A DNA stretch of 64,000 nt from Aureispira sp. CCB-E (GTDB lineage: Bacteria; Bacteroidota; Bacteroidia; Chitinophagales; Saprospiraceae). Position numbers and translations under genes: made by a program. This document shows positions 26,148 through 33,169 of the stretch, piece after piece. Every line of letters starts with the position of its first letter. Within the stretch, counting starts at the first letter, position 1. The notes beneath the pieces are model-generated. The model saw only the letters and a program-made list of their open reading frames with translations, did no database searches and was not told the origin of the DNA. The stretch spans positions 682,001 through 746,000 of the forward strand of contig NZ_CP133671.1 in assembly GCF_031326345.1 (NCBI RefSeq). Direction: 5' to 3'.

Positions 26148-26414
26148 TTAGGGTTTAGAGGTGTAAAAATAGAGGGCGACGATAAGAACTAGGGAAACGA
26201 CCACAGAGCCACTAATAACTATTAATTTTTGCCGTTGCTTGCGCTCTTGTCGATCTCGGGCATCTTGGATAATTTCAGCATTGGCTTGTGCGCCAAAAAT
26301 AGCGGCTAAATCTTTGCCGCTTAATCCTTGGTTGCCAATTCCTCCGCTTAGTAAATCAATGCCAATATCACCCGTTTGTATATCGCCTACAACTCCCGTT
26401 TGTGCTAATGCCAT
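26148..26414 (-). CDS. Tail-anchored small membrane protein
   Basis: 88 residues. A Gly/Ile-rich N-terminus (TGDIGIDLLSGGIGNQGLSG), a helical charged segment (QDARDRQERKQRQKL), then a C-terminal helix (about 63-83) ending FYTSKP. It is the first gene after the candidate capsid gene and its terminator. Unknown family. Confidence 0.55.
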   Translation of the reverse strand: MALAQTGVVGDIQTGDIGIDLLSGGIGNQGLSGKDLAAIFGAQANAEIIQDARDRQERKQRQKLIVISGSVVVSLVLIVALYFYTSKP

Positions 26415-26425
26415 AGAATTTAGGT

Positions 26426-26465
26426 TTTAAAAAAGCCAATCACCAACACTTTGGCAATTGGCTTT
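26426..26465 (-). terminator. Intra-operon terminator directly after the candidate capsid gene
   Basis: Minus-strand stem AAAGCCAAT (complement of 26457-26465) with ATTGGCTTT (complement of 26432-26440), followed by T. It lies in the only sizeable gap of this part of the operon. Partial termination would raise the upstream transcript relative to the downstream genes. Confidence 0.8.
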
Positions 26466-26503
26466 AGGTATAATTGGGGTTAATTTTCGTTGTTCTAAGG
26501 GGC

Positions 26504-27181
26504 TTACTTAATGTAAGTGGTCTTAATGAGCATACGCACCTCAACACCTTTGTACAAAGGAATTTCAAGGAAACCAAAGCCATCTAAATAAATATCCAAG
26601 TCCTGCACTTTTCTAATAGTGGTTTGTTCATCTTTAGAATCAGAGGTTGGATACCAAATATTATGATCTCCTGCGCTAGTGCCATCGTGGGAAAATTGGC
26701 GCTCTGTCATGCGTCCTGTGAAATGCTTGTCATCGTCTGCGTCAAAGTGAATGCCATTGATGCGCAAAGAAGAACCGCTGCGGGCTAACTTCGCAAAAAC
26801 ACGCAAAGTGTCTTCATCAAAAGTACCACTAACAACCAGTTTATCATGCTGTGCGGTATCTACTTTGAAAATGGGCAAACTTTCGCTGTCTACTCCAAGG
26901 CGTACCAATGCTTTGTTGGGGTTTTCTGCCACATCAGGAATAAGCAAGGTTAACTCAATTTGCCCCTCTTCGCTGTGTCCTTTTTGGCTAGAGATTAGGG
27001 AATAATTAGGGTCTACAATACCGCCTGCGGCTTCGACATCGGTAATCAGTTCAATTTCTGAACTGCCCTCGGCTAAGGGCAAATAAGAGAGTTTGCCGTT
27101 TACTTTGGCGTGTGGGGTAGCAATGCACAGATCAGCTGTGAAGGGGGTGTAAATACGAATAACTTTGTTCGTTGATCTCAT
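26504..27181 (-). CDS. Candidate major capsid protein (beta-rich, 225 aa)
   Basis: 225 residues, no signal peptide, no membrane span, no Cys, dominated by alternating strand-like segments (VIRIYTPF, EIELITDV, IELTLLIPD, LRINGIHF, DLDIYLDGFGFLEIPLY, VRMLIKTTYIK). It is the only sizeable soluble gene at the head of the operon and is followed by its own terminator, then by many small membrane proteins. Known capsid proteins of the vertical jelly-roll lineage range from about 170 (single) to 400 residues (double); 225 would suit a single or a very compact double roll. I do not recognise the sequence. The call rests on context. Confidence 0.5.
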   Translation of the reverse strand: MRSTNKVIRIYTPFTADLCIATPHAKVNGKLSYLPLAEGSSEIELITDVEAAGGIVDPNYSLISSQKGHSEEGQIELTLLIPDVAENPNKALVRLGVDSESLPIFKVDTAQHDKLVVSGTFDEDTLRVFAKLARSGSSLRINGIHFDADDDKHFTGRMTERQFSHDGTSAGDHNIWYPTSDSKDEQTTIRKVQDLDIYLDGFGFLEIPLYKGVEVRMLIKTTYIK

Positions 27182-27528
27182 CTAATTTTAGATTTAGTGT
27201 TGAGTTTAAAAAAGGATTTAATAGAAGAATAACAGGTTTTAAATTGGGTGTAAAGCCATTTGAAAAACGAAACAATTGTGTTTTGGTTGGTGATAAAAAA
27301 GAAGACTAAAGAAATAAGCATAAACAGACACTTTAAAGTGTCTAATAGGATGATAATCCCTTGTTGGTATTCGATGCTTTGAGAGAGCGAAATAATTGTA
27401 TCTGCGTGGTGGATTAAGCCGTTGAATTGAAGTTGTAAAATTAAACTGTCAATTCCATCGCTCAATTGATACAATCCAACATTAAAAAAGGTGAGCAGCC
27501 ATGTAATTGGCTTTGAAAGGGCTTTCAT
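27178..27528 (-). CDS. Two-span membrane protein upstream of candidate capsid
   Basis: 116 residues with hydrophobic stretches near 8-28 and 60-82 (LLDTLKCLFMLISLVFFF) and a basic C-terminus (FKLNTKSKIR). Its end overlaps the candidate capsid start by four bases, so it is translationally coupled. Unknown family; a minor structural or assembly protein is possible. Confidence 0.5.
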   Translation of the reverse strand: MKALSKPITWLLTFFNVGLYQLSDGIDSLILQLQFNGLIHHADTIISLSQSIEYQQGIIILLDTLKCLFMLISLVFFFITNQNTIVSFFKWLYTQFKTCYSSIKSFFKLNTKSKIR

Positions 27529-27529
27529 T

Positions 27530-27640
27530 CTAAAGTACTTTTTTGTTGACCGTCATCAAGAATAAAATTCCGAGACAAACCAAACCAATGGTTAAGTAAT
27601 CAAATTTAATTTCTACCACAATGTTGTCAGGTATGAGCAT
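27530..27640 (-). CDS. 36-aa membrane microprotein, first gene of the capsid operon
   Basis: ATG at 27640, TAG at 27530-27532. One hydrophobic helix (YLTIGLVCLGILFLM, about 15-29) flanked by charged ends (IPDNIVVEIKFD and TVNKKVL). It ends one base before the next gene's start codon. The clean coupling supports it as a real gene. Such tiny membrane proteins are common in PRD1- and PM2-type virions. Confidence 0.55.
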   Translation of the reverse strand: MLIPDNIVVEIKFDYLTIGLVCLGILFLMTVNKKVL

Positions 27641-28088
27641 AAAAGAAGGGTTTGTTTACATGGTTAAAATGGTTTTAGGGTTCGCTTTTATTTGTTTGGT
27701 TGATGCTACAAAGATGCGGTAAAAAATACCACAAAAGCGAGTTTTTAAGCCTGTTTTGGGGCGTTTTATGGCGTATTTCGAGCAATTACGCCATTACTTT
27801 GTAACCCTTAAAATATGGCTCTGTTGGTTTATTTAGAGGGGGTACAAAGGGGGAGTTTTTTTGAATTACGGGGGGTGTTTGTGGTTTTTCTCTTTGAAAA
27901 GAAATAGGATAAAATTTTGAACTAATGTTCAAAGGGTGATTTTACACGTTTTAGATATTTTACTTAATTTTTTTTAATATATTTTAAATAATTGAAACCT
28001 TGATAGATAAGAGTACGTTAAAAAAAGGCAATTTATTTATATTGAATCAATTAACTCATTTTTTTACTAAAAATCTAATTCTAATATT
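27641..28088. promoter_or_regulatory. Divergent control region of the capsid operon
   Basis: No ORF. It separates the leftward capsid operon from a rightward 46-aa ORF. It holds an inverted repeat ATGGCGTA (27769-27776) / TACGCCAT (27788-27795). The left arm is part of a 13-bp motif TATGGCGTATTTC (27768-27780), which recurs with one change at 33047-33059 upstream of the second late operon. G-tracts at 27837-27890 are also notable. Probably a late promoter with an activator site. Confidence 0.5.
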
Positions 28089-28229
28089 ATGAAAGGACTC
28101 CAAGCAATAAAACCTGGGCCAAAGCCTAAAAAACAAGATGGAACACCTGACAGAAGAAGACGTGTTACTCCTAAGCTAAAACCCAAACATCCCAAATTAA
28201 AACCTCATAAGCATAAAACTGGAGATTAA
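28089..28229 (+). CDS. 46-aa Lys/Pro-rich basic microprotein
   Basis: ATG at 28089, TAA at 28227-28229. Lys, Arg, His and Pro make up most of it (GPKPKKQDGTPDRRRR, then repeated KPK/KPH steps). It is the only rightward gene between the two late operons and is closed by a 12-bp-stem terminator, which supports real transcription. Highly basic small proteins can condense DNA or act as antimicrobial peptides; neither is shown. Confidence 0.5.
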   Translation: MKGLQAIKPGPKPKKQDGTPDRRRRVTPKLKPKHPKLKPHKHKTGD

Positions 28230-28300
28230 AAACAGATGCTTAAAATTCAATTAGCAAAAGCCTTAGCTTGAATTTGGATTGTAAAAACACTAAGAGAAAG

Positions 28301-28350
28301 AGTTGTATAGTAATCTTAGCCTAAAGTATAATACTATACAACTTTTTTTT
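28301..28350 (+). terminator. Strong terminator after the 46-aa ORF
   Basis: Perfect 12-bp stem AGTTGTATAGTA (28301-28312) / TACTATACAACT (28332-28343), followed by T. It also lies 10 bases from the end of the leftward second late operon. Confidence 0.9.
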
Positions 28351-28359
28351 ATCTGAAAT

Positions 28360-28980
28360 TTACTTTTTAGAAAATTGAAACAACCGCACCCCAACATTGA
28401 CAGAATGCACATTCTGCAACAAATCATAATCATAACCAACCGACCAACCCTTCGCACTCACAAACTGCAAACCCAATCGAATGTTTGAAAATTGATTTAC
28501 ATTGCCACCAACGCCCCCCGTTAGTAACAACGTACTAACGGGCATCGGAACAGGCTTTAAAACCTCAATTTTCTTAGTAATCAATTTGGGTATTTTTAAT
28601 TTGTAATCCAAGGCATTCTTTAAAAGCGAACCTTTGACCGTCGATTCATAATAAAGCGTCAAATTTTCATCTTCTATACTATCCCTGTATAAGTTTGCTT
28701 TTTCATGCTTGGAAGTATCAATTTTAGCCCTTGGAACGCTGCTCCCTGTGCTGTCTACATAAACAATAATAGGCTTTGGGGTGGGCTGCCTTGGCATTTG
28801 TATAATAATGGGCGGTGGTGGTGTCGTGTCAATCGTTACAATCGTATCTTGTTGTGGCCAGGGGTGTTCCAATGAACCGCCCCAAAATTCCCGTACTTGT
28901 AGCGCAAAAGAAAGGATTCCAATTAGCATATAAGTAATGAGACAAATATACAATAGCCTATTTCTAGTTTGATGTTTCAT
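28360..28980 (-). CDS. Single-span protein with beta-rich C-terminus (possible lysis partner)
   Basis: 206 residues. N-terminal helix (LLYICLITYMLIGILSFAL, about 9-27), a Pro-rich linker (TPPPPIIIQMP), a central segment (YESTVKGSLLKNALDYKL) like that in DUF6808-type Bacteroidota phage proteins, and C-terminal amphipathic strands with a final aromatic (GVRLFQFSKK). One inner-membrane anchor, a Pro-rich spacer and a barrel-like end could bridge the envelope. Its start is two bases after the amidase stop, so an amidase-plus-spanin-like pair is plausible. Low certainty on role. Confidence 0.5.
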   Translation of the reverse strand: MKHQTRNRLLYICLITYMLIGILSFALQVREFWGGSLEHPWPQQDTIVTIDTTPPPPIIIQMPRQPTPKPIIVYVDSTGSSVPRAKIDTSKHEKANLYRDSIEDENLTLYYESTVKGSLLKNALDYKLKIPKLITKKIEVLKPVPMPVSTLLLTGGVGGNVNQFSNIRLGLQFVSAKGWSVGYDYDLLQNVHSVNVGVRLFQFSKK

Positions 28981-28982
28981 GG

Positions 28983-29576
28983 TTAAGAATGGTATTTAAT
29001 AAAGTTTTCAATAATATCCACCACATAGGCGGCAGCTCTGTCTCTTCCCTCATTGGATAGCAAGTATTTTTTACATTCTTCGTAATTGTCCATAAAGAAC
29101 AGCTCCAAGATAATAGCAGGGTTATCTGTCTTGGCGAGTATATCCCAATTCTTGCGCTTGATCCCTCGAAATTTACTTTCGGGAAAATGCTTTTTAAACA
29201 AAGCTTCTGTCCATCTTGCCAAAGCTTGGCTTTTTGAACTGGATTGTCTAGCGATCCACGTCTCGCACCCATGACCACCTCCTGCATTAGAATGTAGATC
29301 AATTAAAAAAGTCCTCTTTTGGCTCTTTTTGTATAAGTAATCTGCTCTTGAAATTCGGGTACTCATTCTAATATCTTGCTGTTCGGGTACGAGATCATAA
29401 AAAGGAATGCCCTTGGCGGTGAGCTGCTCCATTACACGAGCTTTGATCGCTCGGTTGTATTCCCCCTCGTAGATGGTGGTACCATCTTTAAAAGTGTAGC
29501 GTTTGCCCTTGGTTTGGTACACGCCGCCAATCATGCCGCCGTGTCCATTACCAAGAACTGGAATTAAGTTTGTCAT
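28983..29576 (-). CDS. N-acetylmuramoyl-L-alanine amidase (Amidase_3)
   Basis: 197 residues, catalytic domain only, no signal peptide. Zinc ligands and catalytic residues of the Amidase_3 family are visible: GNGHGG (H12), the EGEYN segment (about 37-41), FLIDLHSNAGG (H95) and IILELFFMD near the C-terminus with the catalytic Glu. It cleaves the amide bond to the stem peptide in peptidoglycan. Lack of a signal peptide fits a phage endolysin needing a holin. It is the second amidase of the element. Confidence 0.92.
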   Translation of the reverse strand: MTNLIPVLGNGHGGMIGGVYQTKGKRYTFKDGTTIYEGEYNRAIKARVMEQLTAKGIPFYDLVPEQQDIRMSTRISRADYLYKKSQKRTFLIDLHSNAGGGHGCETWIARQSSSKSQALARWTEALFKKHFPESKFRGIKRKNWDILAKTDNPAIILELFFMDNYEECKKYLLSNEGRDRAAAYVVDIIENFIKYHS

Positions 29577-29588
29577 TGGTTTGGGTCG

Positions 29589-30008
29589 TTAAAAATGGTT
29601 AGAATCGGTTTTTTGTTCTCCTACTACTTCAAATCTAGTTTGATGCAAGAAAGCATCTAAAACTCGTCTGTGTTGCCTTCTTTCGTGTTTGTTTAAGTCT
29701 TGATTTCGATTGATACGCTTGTTGTACATCGGCTCGAAATAACGCTTTAAAACGTTCTCTATCGTCCGAGATCGCATCGAGGTCGTGACGACTTCAAATT
29801 GTAATCTATCACGGTCTAAATGCGATAAAATGCCGCCTTTTTGGAATAGGCGCATAACCGTTTTGTAAATATTTTCAGAAGCCCCGAGGTATAAAACGGC
29901 TTCTTTTTGACGTATGAGGAATACGCCTTTTTGGTTTCTGTATCTACCTAATTTTTTTTGAGGAATGGGAGGTTGAACGGTCAAAGTTAGAGCTTTGACA
30001 GTCATCAT
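29589..30008 (-). CDS. GIY-YIG-like nuclease fold protein
   Basis: 139 residues. GVF (28-30) and YLG (40-42) stand in the places of the GIY and YIG strands, with R53, E84 (RTIENVLKRYF) and N96 (PMYNKR) where the family has its catalytic Arg, Glu and Asn. This spacing fits a GIY-YIG endonuclease core. The basic C-terminus (HERRQHRRVL) would bind DNA. The exact GIY/YIG letters are changed, so activity is uncertain. It lies between the endolysin and ATPase genes; possible roles are genome processing or host DNA cleavage. Confidence 0.65.
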   Translation of the reverse strand: MMTVKALTLTVQPPIPQKKLGRYRNQKGVFLIRQKEAVLYLGASENIYKTVMRLFQKGGILSHLDRDRLQFEVVTTSMRSRTIENVLKRYFEPMYNKRINRNQDLNKHERRQHRRVLDAFLHQTRFEVVGEQKTDSNHF

Positions 30009-30032
30009 TAAACCTGTGTTTTTATATGGTTA

Positions 30033-30503
30033 TTAAAATTCAAAGTTATCTAAAAAGGTATTAATATCAATGATTTTTTTGCCTTGTTTGGTCACTTCAA
30101 CAAAAACAAATGCTTCGTTTTTATCGTAATGAATCAAAATGCGTTTGCCCTTTAATGCTTCGACAATATTAGAGGCGATGTCCTGCCCTTCTAGCTTCTC
30201 CAAAATGATGTTTTTTAAAGCAGTTGGAACCATGTCTAGATGCTCTAAGAATTTGCTTTGTAAGAGCTGCCCTGCATCCATACTAATCAAGGCGCTTTTT
30301 TGTCGGTTGTAAACCGTGGCGATTGCCTGTCCTTTTTGTTTAGAAAGAATCAAAATTAATTCAAAGGGATTCTCTTCGCATTGGTCAGCTGCTTGCAAAA
30401 ATAAATCATCCATCATAGCGGATAAATCATCTTTTAGTTTTGGACGTTGTCTTTTCCAATACTTTTTTAGTTGTACTTCTGGACTTAATAGGTCTTTTAA
30501 CAT
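30033..30503 (-). CDS. Hypothetical protein coupled to the packaging ATPase
   Basis: 156 residues, soluble, mixed alpha/beta. It begins with a basic segment (KKYWKRQRPKLKDDL) and overlaps the 3' end of the ATPase gene by 77 bases in another frame, implying tightly linked expression. Family not recognised. Its partnership with the ATPase suggests a packaging or assembly factor; this is inference. Confidence 0.55.
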   Translation of the reverse strand: MLKDLLSPEVQLKKYWKRQRPKLKDDLSAMMDDLFLQAADQCEENPFELILILSKQKGQAIATVYNRQKSALISMDAGQLLQSKFLEHLDMVPTALKNIILEKLEGQDIASNIVEALKGKRILIHYDKNEAFVFVEVTKQGKKIIDINTFLDNFEF

Positions 30504-31218
30504 TTTTAGTCTTTTTAGATGGTTTTTTATACGGTGTATACGTTAATTTCCCTGTATTCATTTCCAAGGTGCAAAAGCTATAATTAGGGGCTGTTTTTAG
30601 CTTTTTATACGCCCATTGGATTTTTTCAAAATGTGGTATCTTCTCGCTTTTTTGTCGAGGTGGTGCGACATTGTTGGTAAAAAACTTAGCTTGTGTTAAG
30701 GCGTTCCATGCTCCATTGGGAAACATATTCGGATCATGAAAAATTAAGCAAAACCACACATTAACATGCTTGGCTCGATAGAAACAAGATTTTTGGGCTT
30801 TGGTCAATCTTGAGGTTAAAATATTGGTGGCATCATCAATGATAAAAAATAGACCACTATAACGCCCTTTAATTTTGATTTGCTTGTACAAAAGCGTTTC
30901 CGTGAGGGTTTCGTCCGCTTCCATTGCTTTGACCTTCTTACCCCTAAATTTTTTCATATAATGGGTGGCAAATTCGTAATCCTGTCCTTTGTAGGTAAAA
31001 TATAAGGTTTCGGTCTTTTTGTCGCTCCAAAGTTCTATTTCTTCATAGCCTTGCCAGTCCTCATCTCGCCCCGAATTGTAGACAAAAATGGTACTTCGTC
31101 CACAGTTTTTGACAAACTGTTGTAAGTTGTAGGTTTTGCCGCTATGTTGCCGCCCAAAGTAGACCAAAAAAAAGGGTTCTATCTTTTTGGGAGGAGGTGC
31201 TATTGTTGGTTTATTCAT
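30427..31218 (-). CDS. A32/P9-like genome-packaging ATPase
   Basis: 263 residues, no membrane span. Walker A GRQHSGKT (22-29), Walker B LFFIIDDA (123-130), then RAKHVNVWFCLIFHDP (148-163) and NALTQAKFF. The Walker B with two acids and the later R/K-H-x-N strand ending in a polar residue correspond to the FtsK-HerA clade ATPases of A32/P9 type that package DNA in PRD1-like viruses and NCLDVs. The basic C-terminus (last 35 residues) is Lys/Arg/Thr-rich. No terminase nuclease is present. Zot of filamentous phages is an alternative, but Zot has a membrane span and this protein has none. Confidence 0.8.
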   Translation of the reverse strand: MNKPTIAPPPKKIEPFFLVYFGRQHSGKTYNLQQFVKNCGRSTIFVYNSGRDEDWQGYEEIELWSDKKTETLYFTYKGQDYEFATHYMKKFRGKKVKAMEADETLTETLLYKQIKIKGRYSGLFFIIDDATNILTSRLTKAQKSCFYRAKHVNVWFCLIFHDPNMFPNGAWNALTQAKFFTNNVAPPRQKSEKIPHFEKIQWAYKKLKTAPNYSFCTLEMNTGKLTYTPYKKPSKKTKNVKRPIKSRSTTKKVLEKTTSKTKR

Positions 31219-32119
31219 AGCCTAAACGTTCTTTAATTTGTTTGTTGGTTAATCCCTCTTCAATCCATTGCCGAACAATCGGACTAGGTTCTTCGTTGGC
31301 GTGTTCCACTTTGATAAAGGTACCTTTGGGCGTTCGATTGTAAGTGCCTTTGGTTTTGGCTAGAGAGAATATTTTTCTGCGATCTTGATACTCTTTTAAA
31401 TGCGAATAGTCGGTTTTATGCTCGCCTGCTGCCTGCTGTTCTTCGTTCAAGTTGGTTGAAGTCTTTTTGTTGACAGCTGTTTTTTTATTAACCTGGTATT
31501 TATCCCAAACCGCTACGCCCAAAGGTGGCAATGTCCACATGGCTAATGCCATCAAGAGTGTACCAAATGGCGTGGGGGCTTTTATTTCCTGTGTGGCTAA
31601 ATATTCTTTTATTGCTTCGATCAGCGTCGATTTAATATCGTCATCCGCCAAATACTCGGCAATATGCTCACCGCTTATTTTACTGCAAAGTTGCGCTTTT
31701 AGAACATCTGCCCCATTTAGTAAAATATTGGCTAGTTTTTCAATATTTTCAAGGTTCTTGGGGCTATTGCCTGTTATGGGTTCTTTGATGTCGCCAATTG
31801 TGGTGGTGCTTGGCTCGTCGGGTTCTTCATCCTTAAAATCATTTAGAGGATCTTCCCCTTCGTCAATGTCCAAATCATCTAAATCCAAATCGTCCAAATC
31901 ATCATCGAAATCAAGATCATCAAAATCATCCAAATTAAAATTATCCTCTTCGGGTTGCTCTATTAAACTGCTATCAAAGCCCTGCGTTTCTAAGTGCTTG
32001 TCAAACGCTGTTTTTTCTGCGATGCTCCCCTGCTCATTTTCTGAAACTGAAAAATTCGTATTTTCTGCGTTTTTTATGCTTTCAAGCGTTTTTTCTTCCT
32101 TTTTTTGTTCTTTTTCCAT
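31211..32119 (-). CDS. Acidic protein with one membrane segment, upstream of ATPase
   Basis: 302 residues. An N-terminal Glu/Lys region, an extreme Asp/Leu tract (about 57-102, units like DDLDLDDLD), a helical middle, one hydrophobic segment (GTLLMALAMWTLPPLGVAVW, about 187-206), and a C-terminal helix-turn-helix-like piece (IEEGLTNKQIKERLGY). It overlaps the ATPase start by eight bases. The acidic tract could mimic DNA or bind a basic partner. Its position and single span suggest a packaging-vertex membrane protein; unproven. Confidence 0.55.
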   Translation of the reverse strand: MEKEQKKEEKTLESIKNAENTNFSVSENEQGSIAEKTAFDKHLETQGFDSSLIEQPEEDNFNLDDFDDLDFDDDLDDLDLDDLDIDEGEDPLNDFKDEEPDEPSTTTIGDIKEPITGNSPKNLENIEKLANILLNGADVLKAQLCSKISGEHIAEYLADDDIKSTLIEAIKEYLATQEIKAPTPFGTLLMALAMWTLPPLGVAVWDKYQVNKKTAVNKKTSTNLNEEQQAAGEHKTDYSHLKEYQDRRKIFSLAKTKGTYNRTPKGTFIKVEHANEEPSPIVRQWIEEGLTNKQIKERLGYE

Positions 32120-32181
32120 GCGTTTTTTTTAGGTTTTTTGAATCGTTTTTTTGTCTTGCGAAAACGTTTTTTTTATCGTTT

Positions 32182-32556
32182 TTAAAGGCGCTTAATTTTG
32201 GCTAAAAAGGCTTTTAAATGTTGGATGGCTTGTACCCTTCCCATTTGTTCGGAAAAGCTTGTTTTCTCGAAGTTTTCTGAGCGATCAAATAAAAACAAGG
32301 GATCATCCTCTTCGATGTCAAATAAAGCGTTGTACTCTTCCTCTTCCAAGGCTTTTATTTTGCGCTCAATTAAATTAAGCACTGTATTTTTGTCAATGGG
32401 TTGTGGATGGTCGGTCTTTTGTTCAGCTTGTACTGGCGTTTCTTTGCTGTCTGCTCCATCTATAGGAACTAAGATAATGGGCTTAGAAACTTTGTATTCT
32501 GCGCCTTTGTAGCTCACTTTTGCTCCTTTTTGTATTCTTACTTTTGGTTGTCTCAT
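32182..32556 (-). CDS. Hypothetical structural-operon protein, 124 aa
   Basis: Soluble. It starts with a short basic beta segment (KVRIQKGAKVSYKGAEYKV), has a central helix (LNLIERKIKALEEEEYNAL), an acidic patch (DIEEDDP) and a basic end. Unknown family. It is co-oriented and close to its neighbours in the ATPase operon. Confidence 0.5.
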   Translation of the reverse strand: MRQPKVRIQKGAKVSYKGAEYKVSKPIILVPIDGADSKETPVQAEQKTDHPQPIDKNTVLNLIERKIKALEEEEYNALFDIEEDDPLFLFDRSENFEKTSFSEQMGRVQAIQHLKAFLAKIKRL

Positions 32557-32588
32557 TTTAGTTTTAGATTAATAGGTTTTGAATTAGA

Positions 32589-32957
32589 TTATTTGCGGTT
32601 GTTTTTTCTGCTTTTTTTAGTGCTGCGTCTGCGATTATTACGCTTGTTGAGCTTCTTTTTCTTCCTGCGCTTGTAAATGCTCTTTTTAGGCTCTTTGGGC
32701 TGCTCTGTGGCATCTTCTAGGGCTGCGTCCATAAAATGCCCGTAATCGTTAATATCAAGCGGTTGAGCGGTAGTAGCAAAGTTTTTTAGTTTGGATTGGG
32801 TCTCCTTTCTTGCTTCCTCTTTTAGTAGGTTCAATTTAGACCTCCATTTTACATATTTCCAAATACTGTAAATCCCATACAAAGTAGGAATCAAAAGCAG
32901 CATCCAAATAGAAAAATAAGGTACGCCAACGGCGATTTTTAAAGCGGCTAAATTCAT
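32589..32957 (-). CDS. Single-span basic-tail membrane protein, first gene of ATPase operon
   Basis: 122 residues. N-terminal hydrophobic segment (ISIWMLLLIPTLYGIYSIW-like, about 16-35), a helical middle, and a C-terminal 35 residues almost wholly Lys/Arg/Asn (repeated RRKKKK and RNNRR steps). A membrane protein with a strongly cationic tail could contact packaged DNA at the inside of a virion membrane. Unknown family. A shared 13-bp motif lies about 90 bases upstream. Confidence 0.55.
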   Translation of the reverse strand: MNLAALKIAVGVPYFSIWMLLLIPTLYGIYSIWKYVKWRSKLNLLKEEARKETQSKLKNFATTAQPLDINDYGHFMDAALEDATEQPKEPKKSIYKRRKKKKLNKRNNRRRSTKKSRKNNRK

Positions 32958-33046
32958 AGTATATGTATTGTTTTGATGAATAATTCATACAAAACTAGAT
33001 GCTAAGCGGCTAAAATAAAAGGGTTTTAGGATCACCCCCTTTATTA

Positions 33047-33059
33047 TATGGCGTAATTC
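33047..33059 (-). promoter_or_regulatory. Putative late-operon operator/activator site
   Basis: TATGGCGTAATTC, matching TATGGCGTATTTC at 27768-27780 in 12 of 13 positions and in the same orientation relative to the operon it precedes. It lies 90 bases upstream of the first gene (start at 32957). Confidence 0.5.
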
Positions 33060-33081
33060 AGAACTAACTAGCAGAAACTAA

Positions 33082-33112
33082 AAAAACACCCCGTTTTTTG
33101 GAGTGTTTTTTT
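33082..33112 (-). terminator. Terminator between membrane protein gene and ATPase operon
   Basis: The AACACCCC / GGAGTGTT hairpin, using G-U pairs, is flanked by A and T runs, so it may work both ways. It lies downstream of the 337-aa gene (stop at 33170) and insulates the late operon promoter. Confidence 0.65.
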
Positions 33113-33169
33113 ATATCATGACAGAAATGTTTATCATTTGTATGATTAGTTTTACTTGTAAAAAAGTAG

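Noticed and set aside
30427-31218. Zot-type ATPase of a filamentous phage
   Set aside because: Zot proteins have a membrane span and inovirus genomes are short with a replication initiator; here there is no span, and endolysin-type genes are present, which filamentous phages do not need.
31452-32132. 226-codon open frame on the plus strand, very Ser-rich
   Set aside because: It is the antisense of the Asp-rich gene on the minus strand; its Ser runs are a by-product of GAT/GAC repeats, and it lies inside a coherent leftward operon.
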